Positions 54,962 to 63,884 of a stretch of 64,000 nucleotides of DNA are shown piece by piece (position 1 is the stretch's first letter; every line of letters begins with the position of its first letter). The notes below the pieces were generated by a model. It saw nothing but the letters and a program-made list of their open reading frames with translations, searched no databases and was not told the DNA's origin. The stretch is from Opitutus terrae PB90-1 (GTDB lineage: Bacteria; Verrucomicrobiota; Verrucomicrobiia; Opitutales; Opitutaceae): contig NC_010571.1 of assembly GCF_000019965.1 (NCBI RefSeq), forward strand, positions 2,613,001-2,677,000, in the 5' to 3' direction. The translations under genes were made by a program, and so were the position numbers.

Positions 54962-55732
54962 TCAGAACTTCAAATGCTTCACCGTCAGCCCGCGGTTGAT
55001 GAGCTGCTTCAGCGAATCGATGCCGATCCGGATGTGATCGGAGACGTATTTCTCATCCACCAGCACGTCGCTCTTCGCGGTCTTCACGCCTTCGGGTGTC
55101 ATCGGCTGATCCGACACCAGCAGCAGCGCGCCCGTCGGGATCTCGTTGTAGAAGCCGGTGGTGAAGATCGTCGCGGTTTCCATGTCGACGGCCATGACGT
55201 GGATCTTCTTGAGGTAGGCCTTGAACTCGTCGTCGTGCTCCCAGACACGGCGGTTGGTCGTGTAGATCGTGCCGGTCCAGTAGTCGTGGCCGTGTTCGCG
55301 AATCGTGGTGGAGATCGCCTTCTGCAGTGCGAACGCGGGCAGCGCGGGCACCTCCGGCGGGAAATAGTCGTTGCTCGTGCCCTCGCCGCGGACCGCTGCG
55401 ATCGGTAGGATGAAACCGCCGACCTCGGCACGGTGCTTCACGCCGCCGCATTTGCCCAGAAAGAGCACCGCCTTCGGTTTGATCGCGCTGAGCAGGTCCA
55501 TCACCGTCGCGGCCGTGGCGCTGCCCATGCCGAAGTTGATGATCGTGATCTTGCCGGCCGTCGCGCTGCTCATCGGCTTGTCCTTGCCGCGAACTGGCAC
55601 GTGATGCCACTGCGCGAACAAGCTCACGTAGCGGTCGAAGTTGGTGAGCAGGATGTAATCGCCGAACTGTTTCAGCGGCACGCCGGTGTAGCGGGGCAGC
55701 CAGTTTTCGACGATTTCTTGGCGGGACTTCAT
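54962..55732 (-). CDS. amn: AMP nucleosidase
   Basis: A 256-residue phosphorylase-fold enzyme that splits AMP to adenine and ribose 5-phosphate. Landmarks: NWLPRYTGVPLKQFGDYILLTNFDRY, ITIINFGMGSATAATVMDLLSAIKPKAVLFLGKCGG, and AVDMETATIFTTGFYNEIPTGALLLVSDQPM, the nucleoside phosphorylase signature. It is the short form without the N-terminal regulatory domain of E. coli Amn. It probably helps balance adenylate pools. Confidence 0.9.
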   Translation of the reverse strand: MKSRQEIVENWLPRYTGVPLKQFGDYILLTNFDRYVSLFAQWHHVPVRGKDKPMSSATAGKITIINFGMGSATAATVMDLLSAIKPKAVLFLGKCGGVKHRAEVGGFILPIAAVRGEGTSNDYFPPEVPALPAFALQKAISTTIREHGHDYWTGTIYTTNRRVWEHDDEFKAYLKKIHVMAVDMETATIFTTGFYNEIPTGALLLVSDQPMTPEGVKTAKSDVLVDEKYVSDHIRIGIDSLKQLINRGLTVKHLKF

Positions 55733-55794
55733 GGGCGGAGTTTGCAGCCCGCCTCCGCCAATGCAGTCAAAAAGCGGACGGGTCGGGCCGCGGG

Positions 55795-55884
55795 TGGCAC
55801 GGGCGTCCCGCCCGTGGTGGACGGCGCTCTACGCGCAGCGCATCGAACGAACCCCGTCGCTTCACGGGCACGATGCCCGTGCCA
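55795..55884. repeat. Palindromic repeat, family E
   Basis: Arms at 55795-55817 and 55862-55884 (tggcacgggcgtcccgcccg and complement with minor changes) around a 44-base spacer, between lipA and amn. Confidence 0.9.
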
Positions 55885-55892
55885 CGTCGAGC

Positions 55893-56789
55893 TTACGACG
55901 CTGCCAACGCGTTCTGCGTATTCAAATGGTGCGCTCCCGTGAACTTCACCGACTGCTCGTCCGCGTGATAGCTCGAGCGCACCAGCGCGCCGCTTTCGAC
56001 GACGCCGATCCCGAGCGACAGCCCGAATTCCTTCCAGTGAACGAACTCTTCGGGCGGCGCCCAGCGCGCGACGGGTAGGTGCTTCGCCGTCGGTTGCAAA
56101 TACTGGCCGATCGTCACGATGTCGGTCTTGTCGGAAGCGATATCGCGGAGCGTCTGCTCGATCTCTTCCTTCGTTTCGCCGAGCCCGAGCATGATCCCGG
56201 TCTTGGTGGTGAATCCGCGGCTCTTCGCGTGGCGGACCACGCTGCGGGAGCGCTCGTAACGCGCCTGCACGCGCACCGGCTTCTGCAGCCGCTCCACCGT
56301 TTCCAGATTGTGGTTGAAGATGTCGGGCTTCGCATCGAGCACGATGTCGATGTGCGCCGTATTGCCCTTGAAGTCGGGCGTCAGCACCTCGATCGCGGTG
56401 TGCGGATTCTTGTAGCGGATCGCGCGGATCGTCGCGGCCCAGACGCTGGCGCCGCCGTCGGCGAGCTCGTCCCGGGCGACGCTCGTGATTACGCAATGCC
56501 GCAGGTTCATCTTGGCGACGGCGTCGGCGACGCGCGCCGGTTCCCCCAGGTCGAGCTCGGTAGGCCGGCCGGTCGCGATCGCGCAGAAGTTGCACGACCG
56601 CGTGCAGATGTTGCCCAAGATCATGACCGTCGCCGTGCCGCGGGCCCAGCATTCGCCGAGGTTCGGGCACTGCGCGCTCTGGCAGACAGTGTGCAGGTGA
56701 TTGTGGTCCACCAGCCGGCGGGTGGCGGCGTAGCCGGGTCCGCCGGGCAGCTTGGCCCGAAGCCACGAAGGTTTGCGCTGGGTTTCCAT
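55893..56789 (-). CDS. lipA: Lipoyl synthase
   Basis: A 298-residue radical-SAM enzyme that inserts two sulfurs into protein-bound octanoyl groups. Auxiliary cluster Cys in CQSAQCPNLGEC, radical-SAM cluster CTRSCNFCAI, and the C-terminal SSYHADE with the conserved R-S-S-Y. Directly downstream of lipB on the same strand, as the pathway order predicts. Confidence 0.96.
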   Translation of the reverse strand: METQRKPSWLRAKLPGGPGYAATRRLVDHNHLHTVCQSAQCPNLGECWARGTATVMILGNICTRSCNFCAIATGRPTELDLGEPARVADAVAKMNLRHCVITSVARDELADGGASVWAATIRAIRYKNPHTAIEVLTPDFKGNTAHIDIVLDAKPDIFNHNLETVERLQKPVRVQARYERSRSVVRHAKSRGFTTKTGIMLGLGETKEEIEQTLRDIASDKTDIVTIGQYLQPTAKHLPVARWAPPEEFVHWKEFGLSLGIGVVESGALVRSSYHADEQSVKFTGAHHLNTQNALAAS

Positions 56790-56841
56790 GAAAAGGGGGG
56801 AATGGCCGCAAAAAGCCGCAAAAAGGGCAAAAGAAAAGAGC

Positions 56842-57555
56842 TCAGCCCGCTTTCGTCGGCGCGGTCGCGGCGGCGGGTGGCGTCACAAACCGCGACCACT
56901 CGGCCCAGAATTCGCGCGCGAGCACCGACTTCACCTCGGCCAGGTCGAACGCGTGTCCGAGTTCCGCCTGCAGCGAGGTGATGCCGCCCTCTGCCGGACT
57001 GATGCCGCACGGGACGATCCCTTGGAAGTGCGCGAGGTTCGCGTTCACGTTGAGCGCGAAGCCGTGGTAGGCGACCCAGCGCTTTACCGCGACCCCGATG
57101 GCGGCGATCTTGCGCGGGCCGACCCAGATGCCGGTCTTGCCGACCCGGCGCGAAGCGGCGAGCCCGAGCGTGCCGACGCTGTTGATCAAGACCTGTTCGA
57201 GAAAACGCAGGTAGGCGTGCAGATCCTTGTGCGCGGCGAGCGAGACGATCGGGTAGCCGACGATCTGCCCCGGCCCGTGATAGGTGATGTCGCCGCCGCG
57301 GTTGGTTTTCACGACCTCCACGCCCTCGCGCGCGAGCTGCTCCTCGTTCCACACCAGATGGCTCTCGGCGCCGGCACGCAGACCGGTGGTGAAAACCGGT
57401 TCGTGTTCGGTGAACACCAGGGTGTCCGGGATCTCGCCGGCGATTCGGCGCGCGACGAATTCGTCCTGCCGGGCCCACGCTTCGGCGTAGCGGGTGCGGC
57501 CCCAATCGACGACGGCGCCCGCGGCCGCGGTGGAGAGGATGCTGGATTGAGTCAT
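56842..57555 (-). CDS. lipB: Octanoyltransferase LipB
   Basis: A 237-residue enzyme that moves octanoyl from acyl carrier protein to lipoyl domains. Motifs: TNRGGDITYHGPGQIVGYPIV, the catalytic Lys in GPRKIAAIGVAV, and the catalytic Cys in GIVPCGIS. lipB and lipA are 52 bases apart and together supply lipoate to the 2-oxoacid dehydrogenases. Confidence 0.95.
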   Translation of the reverse strand: MTQSSILSTAAAGAVVDWGRTRYAEAWARQDEFVARRIAGEIPDTLVFTEHEPVFTTGLRAGAESHLVWNEEQLAREGVEVVKTNRGGDITYHGPGQIVGYPIVSLAAHKDLHAYLRFLEQVLINSVGTLGLAASRRVGKTGIWVGPRKIAAIGVAVKRWVAYHGFALNVNANLAHFQGIVPCGISPAEGGITSLQAELGHAFDLAEVKSVLAREFWAEWSRFVTPPAAATAPTKAG

Positions 57556-57701
57556 CTTCGCGAAAGTGCGGCAGATCGTCGGCCGCGCAAGTCGTCAGAG
57601 CGACCCGAGCGCGCCGCACAGGTGAAACGGCGTCCCGCCGCGCTGAAGGGGACCAGAGACCAAGCCGCCGGGGCTGGCGGGCTCAACCGGGTACGCGAAC
57701 C

Positions 57702-58949
57702 TTACACCAGCCCCATCGCTGCAACACCTACGGCGGCGGTGAGCCCGAGCACGAGCGCGATGCGCCAGCGGATACCCGGTGAACCGATACTGATCGCGAG
57801 TCCCGCTTTGAGCAGCGTATTGCTCACGGCGGCTAGCGTGACCGCCCGGACGGCCAGATCCTGCGGGGTGGCGTCGCGCATTTGCGCAATCGAAAGCGAG
57901 ATCGCGTCCATGTCGGTCAGGCCGGAGACGAACGACAGCGGTAGCAAGCCCTTGGTGAGTCCAAGTTGTGGCGCCGCCTTCACGAGAAAAGCGATGACGG
58001 CATACAGCACGGCGAATTTGATCGCGGTGGAAAGTCCGAGCGGATTGCGCAGTGCCACCGGGTCGCCGTGGACCTTGCCGGGACGGCGCCGCCACCAGAC
58101 GAGCGCCGCGTAAAGGACTCCAGGCACCGCCATCAGCGAGAGCGGCAGAACCAAGCGTTGTGCAAATTCGCGGTTGATGAACGCGATTACCACGACGACG
58201 CGCGGCAGCATCACCGTGCAGGCGATGATCACGGCGAGGGCGTAGTGCTGGGACAGCGCCGGATCAGTCTTGCTGCGCCGGCTGAATGCGAGCGTGCTCG
58301 CGGTGCTCGAGGCCAGTCCGCCGAACAGACTCGTGGCCACGATGCCCGCGCCGGTGCCCAGCATCCGTATCGCGATGTAGCCGGCGAAGCCGAGCCCGGA
58401 AATCAGCACCACCATGAGCCAGGTCGAGAACGGGTTGAACGCGTCGAACGGACCCATCGCGCGATTCGGCACCAGCGGGAGAATCACACCCGTGATCGCC
58501 ACAAACTGCAACGTGCCGCGAATGTCGTCTTGGGTGAACGCGCGCGTCCAGGCGTGCAGCGGCTGCTTGCTGCCGACGAGCACCATCGTCGTCGCGGCGA
58601 CGAGCACGGCACCGGGCAGTTCCTGCCAATAGACCAGACTGCCCGCGAGCACGGTGAGCAGGGTGGAGGCGAAGGTGGTGCCGCCAGGACGGGCGCCGGG
58701 TGGCGCGTTGAACTTCGCCACGATCTGCTGGGTGCCCACGAGCAGGAACACCACGGCGAGCAGCACCGGTGAAGTCTGCTCGCTGGCGAAGGCGCCGACG
58801 CACCCAAGCATCGCCCAGAACGTGAACGTGCGCACGCCGCCGAAGTCGACGTCGGCGGCCTTGGCCGACTGATCGCTCCACTGGCGGATCAGTCCGACAA
58901 GCGCGCCGAGACATGCGCTGGCAACAATGGCGATGAGCAGCGGGGGCAT
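57702..58949 (-). CDS. MgtC/DUF4010-type membrane protein
   Basis: A 415-residue membrane protein with about 11-12 hydrophobic segments. The N-terminal part has the MgtC/SapB pattern (CLGALVGLIRQW...FGGVRTFTFWAMLGCVGAF) and the C-terminal part the DUF4010 pattern (NPLGLSTAIKFAVLYAVIAFLVKAAPQLG...SGLTDMDAISLSIAQM). Function is unknown; MgtC relatives affect magnesium-limited growth, but that cannot be transferred. Start set at ATG 58949; the upstream frame is antisense to repeats and the lysS leader. Confidence 0.85.
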   Translation of the reverse strand: MPPLLIAIVASACLGALVGLIRQWSDQSAKAADVDFGGVRTFTFWAMLGCVGAFASEQTSPVLLAVVFLLVGTQQIVAKFNAPPGARPGGTTFASTLLTVLAGSLVYWQELPGAVLVAATTMVLVGSKQPLHAWTRAFTQDDIRGTLQFVAITGVILPLVPNRAMGPFDAFNPFSTWLMVVLISGLGFAGYIAIRMLGTGAGIVATSLFGGLASSTASTLAFSRRSKTDPALSQHYALAVIIACTVMLPRVVVVIAFINREFAQRLVLPLSLMAVPGVLYAALVWWRRRPGKVHGDPVALRNPLGLSTAIKFAVLYAVIAFLVKAAPQLGLTKGLLPLSFVSGLTDMDAISLSIAQMRDATPQDLAVRAVTLAAVSNTLLKAGLAISIGSPGIRWRIALVLGLTAAVGVAAMGLV

Positions 58950-59030
58950 GACGGCGAGGATGGGGAGCGCGCAGGCGGTGCGCAAGCGACGAGCGCTGAC
59001 GCGGATCCGCGCGGCGCATTGCTTTTCCGA

Positions 59031-59078
59031 CATGGGCGGGACGCCCATGCCACCGTGGCACGGGCGTCCCGCCCGTGA
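59031..59078. repeat. Family E palindromes upstream of lysS
   Basis: A complete palindrome catgggcgggacgcccatg (59031-59049) followed by a family E arm (59056-59078). They lie in the divergent region between the MgtC-like gene and lysS. Confidence 0.85.
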
Positions 59079-59147
59079 GCCTGTGCCGTGCGAGGGCCTA
59101 ATTTCCGTTTGCCCAACGCACCGGCGACCCACAGCCTGCGGGGTTTC

Positions 59148-60650
59148 ATGAGCGAAATTCCCACTGACATCTCCCACGACCAGCATGCGGTGCGACGCCA
59201 GAAGCTTGCGGACATGCGCGCGGCCGGGACCGATCCGTTTCGCGCGGCCATCGCGCCCACCCACTTTTCGGCCGATGCCAAAGCGCTCTACGTCGACGGC
59301 CAGGATTATGCGGTCCCGGTGACGGTCGCGGGACGGTTGGTGACCTTCCGCGTGCAAGGCGGCAGCTCGTTCGTGAAGATCCAGGATCAGCAGGGTCAGA
59401 TTCAGCTCTACTTCCGCAAGGACGTGCTCGGCGAGGAGCGCTATGGATTTTTCAAGAAGGCGCTCGACTTAGGCGACATCATTGGCGTCACCGGCACGTT
59501 GTTCAAAACGAAGACCGGCGAGATCACGGTGCGCGTGGACTCGTTTACGCTGGTCAGCAAGGCACTGCGGCCGCTGCCGGAGAAGTTCCACGGCTTGAGC
59601 GATCCGGAGCAGGTTTATCGGCAGCGGTACCTCGACGTCATCATGAACCAGGAGTCGCGCGCGCGGCTGATGCTGCGTTCGCGAATCGTGTCGCACGTGC
59701 GGCGGTTCCTCGAGGGCCGCAGCTTCATCGAGGTGGAAACGCCCGTGCTCGAAGCGACCGCCGGCGGCGCGGCGGCGCGGCCGTTTGTGACGCATCACAA
59801 CGCGCTCAACGTCGATTTCTTCTTGCGCATCGCGACCGAGCTGCGGCTGAAGCGGATGCTCGTCGGCGGCTTCGATCGCGTGTTCGAGATCGGACGGATT
59901 TTCCGCAACGAAGGCGTGTCACGCCGGCACAACCCCGAGTTCACCATGCTCGAGGTTTACCAGGCCTACAGTGACTACCGCGGCATGATGACGTTGATCC
60001 GTGACCTGCTGACCTCGCTCGTGCGCGACATCGTGAAGCCGGCGGACGGTTCGCTGAAGATCAAGCATTCGGCGAGCGGCCAGGAAATCGATTTCGGCGG
60101 CGAATGGCGTGAGGTGCGTTACAAGGACCTCATCAAGGAGGTCACCGGCGACGCCGAGTGGTTCAGCCGCTCGAAGGCCGAGAAGATCGCCAAGGCCGAG
60201 GCGATGGGACTGCAGATCCATCCCGGCTGGGAGGAATTCGAGATCACGAACGAAATCTTCTCGAAGAAGATTGAGCCGACGCTGATCCAGCCGACGTTCG
60301 TCACGCACCTGCCGAAGGAGCTGTGCCCGCTGGCGAAGCTGAACGCGGAGGATCCGAGCGTGCTCGACGTGTTCGAGCTGACGATCGGCGGCATGGAAGT
60401 GGCGCCGGCGTATTCGGAGCAGAACGATCCCGACGTGCAGCGCGAGATGTTCGAGAAGCAGGCTGGTGAGGAGAAGCAGAACATCGACCAGGATTTCCTG
60501 CTCGCACTCGAGCACGGCATGCCGCCGGCCGGCGGCATGGGCGTGGGCATCGACCGGTTGTGCATCCTGCTCACCGGGGCCGAGAGCATTCGCGATGTAA
60601 TCCTGTTCCCGCAGCTGCGGCCGAGCGGCGCCGCAGGCGCCGCCGGTTGA
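59148..60650 (+). CDS. lysS: Lysyl-tRNA synthetase, class II
   Basis: A 500-residue enzyme. N-terminal OB anticodon-binding domain (VAGRLVTFRVQGGSSFVKIQDQQGQIQLYF), class II motif 1 near FLEGRSFIEVETPVL, motif 2 FEIGRIFRNEGVSRRHNPEFTMLEVYQAY, and motif 3 GGMGVGIDRLCILLTGAESIRDVILFP. It charges tRNA-Lys. ATG 59148 is the family start; a longer frame upstream is repeat-derived. It leads into lolC/E about 95 bases on. Confidence 0.96.
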   Translation: MSEIPTDISHDQHAVRRQKLADMRAAGTDPFRAAIAPTHFSADAKALYVDGQDYAVPVTVAGRLVTFRVQGGSSFVKIQDQQGQIQLYFRKDVLGEERYGFFKKALDLGDIIGVTGTLFKTKTGEITVRVDSFTLVSKALRPLPEKFHGLSDPEQVYRQRYLDVIMNQESRARLMLRSRIVSHVRRFLEGRSFIEVETPVLEATAGGAAARPFVTHHNALNVDFFLRIATELRLKRMLVGGFDRVFEIGRIFRNEGVSRRHNPEFTMLEVYQAYSDYRGMMTLIRDLLTSLVRDIVKPADGSLKIKHSASGQEIDFGGEWREVRYKDLIKEVTGDAEWFSRSKAEKIAKAEAMGLQIHPGWEEFEITNEIFSKKIEPTLIQPTFVTHLPKELCPLAKLNAEDPSVLDVFELTIGGMEVAPAYSEQNDPDVQREMFEKQAGEEKQNIDQDFLLALEHGMPPAGGMGVGIDRLCILLTGAESIRDVILFPQLRPSGAAGAAG

Positions 60651-60729
60651 AGTCGAAAGTTGAAGTTGAAGTCGGAATCGTCGGAGATCTTCCCACAGCC
60701 TTCGTCGCTTCAACTTAAACTTCGGACTT
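60651..60729. repeat. Inverted repeat between lysS and lolC/E
   Basis: agtcgaaagttgaagttgaa and caacttaaacttcggactt are imperfect complements around a 30-base spacer. A related half-element (gttcggggttcggagttgaa) lies at 62709 after lolD. Confidence 0.7.
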
Positions 60730-60744
60730 AATCTGGCGGACGCC

Positions 60745-61980
60745 ATGCCCTGGTATTTCTACCTTGCCCTGAAGCAGCTCTTCCCGACCGGGCGGCGGTT
60801 TCCGTTTTTCACGTTCATTTCGATCGTAGGCGTGGCACTCGGCGTCGCGCTGCTCGTCGTATCGACGAGCGTGATGGGCGGATTCGGACACGAGATCCGG
60901 CGGATGGTCGTCGAGACGCAAGGCGAGGTGCAGGTGCGGGCGAACGGGTTCATCGATGATCCCGCGGGATTGCAGCAACGGATCGCCAAGGTGCCGGGCG
61001 TCGTCGCCACGACGGCGTTTGCCGAAGGCGTGGTGATGCTCGAATCCGAGCGCCGACCGGCGTTCCCGGGCATCCAGGGCATCGATCTCAACACCGTCAC
61101 CAAGGTTGTGCCGCTCGACCGCTACGTGCGCGTGGGCTCACTCGAGGATCTCGATGACGACTCGATCATTCTGAGCGCCACGCTGGCGCATAACATCGGC
61201 GCGCGACTCGGGGGCAAGGTGGAGGTTTACTCGCCGCTGCTGTTGGAGCGGCTGAAGAACGACGAGGTGCTGCTGCCGCGCGAGTTGACGGTGGTCGGCA
61301 TCTTCGAGGTGGGACACCAGCAGCTCGACAGCTCGACGGTGATCGTGACGTTGCGGTTGATGCAGGATCTCTACGGGCTGCAGCACGGTGTGCACGGCAT
61401 CAACGTGAAGATCGCCGACGGGCTCGACGCCGATGAGATGGCGCGCCGGATCAACGCCGCGTTGCCGCCGGAGTCCGGTGCCGTGGCCCGGTCGTGGATC
61501 GATACGAACCAGGATTTCCTCTTCGTGCTCTCGCTGGAGAAGAACATGATCTTCTTCCTGCTCACGTTCATCATCATCGTGGCGGCATTTTCGGTGACGA
61601 GTTCGCTGCTGATCTCGGTCGTGCGCAAGACGCGCGAGATCGGGCTGCTCGGGGCGCTGGGCGGCAAACCGCGGCAGGTGGCGGCGTGCTTCTGTATGCA
61701 GGGATTGCTTATCGGCTGCGGTGGCACGCTCCTCGGACTGGCGCTCGGGCTGACCACGCTGTTTTTCCGCAACGACATCATTCGCGGATTCACCGAGCTG
61801 ACCGGCAGTCAGGAGGTGCTGGTGCGATTTTATCAATTCAGCCAGCTGCCGGCGTACACCTCACGCTCGGACCTCACGTTGATCGTGGTGTGTGCGATTG
61901 TGATCTCGACGCTGGCGGGCTTGCTGCCGGCGTGGCGCGCGGCGCGACTCAAACCCGTGGAGGCGCTGCGCAGTGAGTGA
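60745..61980 (+). CDS. lolC: Lipoprotein-releasing ABC permease, LolC/LolE type
   Basis: A 411-residue FtsX/MacB-family permease: helix 1 (about 22-45, FTFISIVGVALGVALLVVS), a periplasmic domain of about 230 residues, then three C-terminal helices (FLLTFIIIVAAFSVTSSLLI; VAACFCMQGLLIGCGGTLLGLALG; LIVVCAIVISTLAGLLPAWRAARLKPVEALR). The length and ending are typical of LolC/LolE, which lift lipoproteins from the inner membrane. Only one such permease is here, so it may work as a homodimer (LolF-like) or with a partner elsewhere. Its stop lies inside the lolD start region. Confidence 0.9.
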   Translation: MPWYFYLALKQLFPTGRRFPFFTFISIVGVALGVALLVVSTSVMGGFGHEIRRMVVETQGEVQVRANGFIDDPAGLQQRIAKVPGVVATTAFAEGVVMLESERRPAFPGIQGIDLNTVTKVVPLDRYVRVGSLEDLDDDSIILSATLAHNIGARLGGKVEVYSPLLLERLKNDEVLLPRELTVVGIFEVGHQQLDSSTVIVTLRLMQDLYGLQHGVHGINVKIADGLDADEMARRINAALPPESGAVARSWIDTNQDFLFVLSLEKNMIFFLLTFIIIVAAFSVTSSLLISVVRKTREIGLLGALGGKPRQVAACFCMQGLLIGCGGTLLGLALGLTTLFFRNDIIRGFTELTGSQEVLVRFYQFSQLPAYTSRSDLTLIVVCAIVISTLAGLLPAWRAARLKPVEALRSE

Positions 61981-62707
61981 TGACCATCGAAGCGATGTAG
62001 CCGGGGTCGGCGACCCCGGCCGGCCGGGCTCAGCGAGCTCGGCTGCAACTCCGGTCCTCTCCGCGCGCGGGCTCACCAAGAGCTATCTCAGCGGCACGCG
62101 GCGGATCGAGGTGTTGCGCGGCGTCGACCTCGACGTGTTCGCCGGGGAAAGCGTCGCCATCCGCGGCGAGTCCGGTTCCGGCAAGTCCACGCTGCTCAAC
62201 CTGCTCTCCGGGCTGGACGCACCTGATGCCGGTACGCTGGTGTGGCCGGGCGGGCGGATCGACGCCGACCGACGGGCGCGATTCCTCGGGATCGTGTTTC
62301 AGTCGTTCTACCTCATTCCGGAGCTGAACGCGCTGGAGAATGTGCTCATGGCGGCGCGGATCCTGAAAGCGCCGGGCCGCGCGGAACGCGAGCGGGCCCG
62401 TGCGCTGCTCGCTCGCGTCGGGCTCGCGTCACGCGAGGACCATCTGCCGGCGCAGCTGTCGGGCGGGGAACGCCAGCGCGTCGCGCTCGCCCGGGCGCTG
62501 ATGAACTCGCCGCAACTGCTGCTCGCGGACGAACCGACCGGCAATCTCGACGAACACACCGGCGACGCGGTGATCGAATTGCTGCTGGGCCTTTGTGCCG
62601 AAACAAAAACCGCCCTGGTGCTGGTGACGCACAACGCGCTGCACGCGGCCAAGGCGCAGCGGACGCTGTTCCTGCACGACGGCCGGTTTACGACCGGCCC
62701 AAGTTAG
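61973..62707 (+). CDS. lolD: Lipoprotein-releasing ABC ATPase LolD
   Basis: A 244-residue ATPase: Walker A GESGSGKST, Q-loop VFQSFYLIPELNALENVLM, signature [15 protein letters not shown], Walker B LLADEPTGNLD, H-loop LVTHN. It drives the LolC/E-type permease. No ATG is available; the GTG at 61973 inside the upstream stop region is the best start, and the first about 27 residues (DVAGVGDPGRPGSASSAATP) are encoded by family D palindromes, then VLSARGLTKSYL begins the conserved domain. Confidence 0.93.
   Translation: MSDDHRSDVAGVGDPGRPGSASSAATPVLSARGLTKSYLSGTRRIEVLRGVDLDVFAGESVAIRGESGSGKSTLLNLLSGLDAPDAGTLVWPGGRIDADRRARFLGIVFQSFYLIPELNALENVLMAARILKAPGRAERERARALLARVGLASREDHLPAQLSGGERQRVALARALMNSPQLLLADEPTGNLDEHTGDAVIELLLGLCAETKTALVLVTHNALHAAKAQRTLFLHDGRFTTGPS
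61998..62046. repeat. Family D palindromes at the 5' end of lolD
   Basis: tagccggggtcggcgacccc plus ggc, then cggccgggctcagcgagctc plus ggctgc. Both are inside the translated leader of lolD. Confidence 0.87.
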
Positions 62708-62761
62708 GAGTTCGGGGTTCGGAGTTGAACATTTGCGCGCCTTGTCCGCTCATCGGTGGTC

Positions 62762-63787
62762 ATGGCTTTACTCGGAACGCTGAAGTCGAAACTCGGAAAA
62801 GGCCCGCGGGACCGCGTGCGCTGCGGCGTCGCCGGCGTGGGCTCGCTCGGCCAGCATCACGCGCGGATCTACTCCACGCTGCCGAACGTGGAGTTCGCGG
62901 GGATTTTCGAGACGAGCGACGCGCGGGCGGCGGAGATTTGCGCGAAGCTCAATTGCCGGCGGTTCGCATCGCTCGAGGAACTCGGCGCCGCGTGCGACGC
63001 GGTTTCGGTGGTCGTGCCAACGGACAAGCACGAGGCCGTGGCGCTGCCGCTGCTCGCGCAGGGCTGTCATTTGCTGATCGAGAAACCGATCTGCGCCTCG
63101 CTCGCCGAAGCCGAACGCGTGCTCGCGGCGGCGCAGACGCAAGGCGTGATCGTGCAGGTCGGCCACGTGGAGCACTTCAATCCCGTGATGAGTTTTCTGG
63201 AAAAGGAAGTGAGCCGACCGGGCTACATCACGACGGAGCGACTGGCCCCTTATCAGACGCGTGGTACCGAGGTCGGCGTGGTGCTCGACCTGATGATCCA
63301 TGACATCGGCATCGTGCTCGCGTTGGTGAAGTCGCCGATCAAGCGGATCGACAGCGTGGGCATTAGCGTGCTGTCGAAAACCGAGGACATCGCGAACGCC
63401 CGGATCGAGTTTGAGAGCGGCTGTGTGGCGAACCTCAGCGCGAGCCGGCTGAGCTTGAAGAAGAATCGCGAGATCCGGGTGTTTCAGGACAACGCCTATC
63501 TCTCGCTCGATTTCATGAACCAGAAGGGCCACCTCGTGAAGAAGAGCGACCTGGTGGCCTATGGCTTGAAGTTGAAGGTCGGGCTGGCCAAGCCCGGTGA
63601 CGTCAGCTCGGTGCCGGTGCAGGAGATCCCGATCGAGAAGGGCGAACCGCTCGCGATCGAACTGGCGAGCTTCGTGAACAGCGTGGCGCAGGCGCAGCAG
63701 CCGAAAGTCGGGGCGGCGCTTGGGAAGAGCGCGCTGGACGTGGCGATCACGATCACGGATCAGATCAAGCAGGCGGGCAAGCGATGA
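62762..63787 (+). CDS. Gfo/Idh/MocA-family oxidoreductase
   Basis: A 341-residue NAD(P)-dependent dehydrogenase: Rossmann start CGVAGVGSLGQHHARIYSTLP, then VVVPTDKHEAVALPLLAQGCHLLIEKPIC with the EKP active-site motif, VGHVEHFNPV, and LDLMIHDIGIVLAL with a catalytic His candidate. The family oxidises or reduces sugars, often nucleotide sugars. It sits between lolD and lpxB, so a lipid A or nucleotide-sugar role, such as a GnnA-like UDP-GlcNAc oxidase, is possible, but no gnnB transaminase is visible. ATG 62762 or GTG 62756 could start it. Confidence 0.85.
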   Translation: MALLGTLKSKLGKGPRDRVRCGVAGVGSLGQHHARIYSTLPNVEFAGIFETSDARAAEICAKLNCRRFASLEELGAACDAVSVVVPTDKHEAVALPLLAQGCHLLIEKPICASLAEAERVLAAAQTQGVIVQVGHVEHFNPVMSFLEKEVSRPGYITTERLAPYQTRGTEVGVVLDLMIHDIGIVLALVKSPIKRIDSVGISVLSKTEDIANARIEFESGCVANLSASRLSLKKNREIRVFQDNAYLSLDFMNQKGHLVKKSDLVAYGLKLKVGLAKPGDVSSVPVQEIPIEKGEPLAIELASFVNSVAQAQQPKVGAALGKSALDVAITITDQIKQAGKR

Positions 63788-63801
63788 ACGAGACGGAGAT
63801 T

Positions 63802-63860
63802 GGGAGCGCGACCGCCCTCGGTCGCAAGCATCGGAAGCGGCCGAGGGCGGCCGCGCTACC
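63802..63860. repeat. Palindromic repeat, family F
   Basis: gggagcgcgaccgccctcgg plus tcgc, and its complement gcggccgagggcggccgcgc plus tacc, around an 11-base loop, between the oxidoreductase and lpxB. Confidence 0.85.
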
Positions 63861-63884
63861 ACCCAGCCTCCGAGGCAGTGCGGC

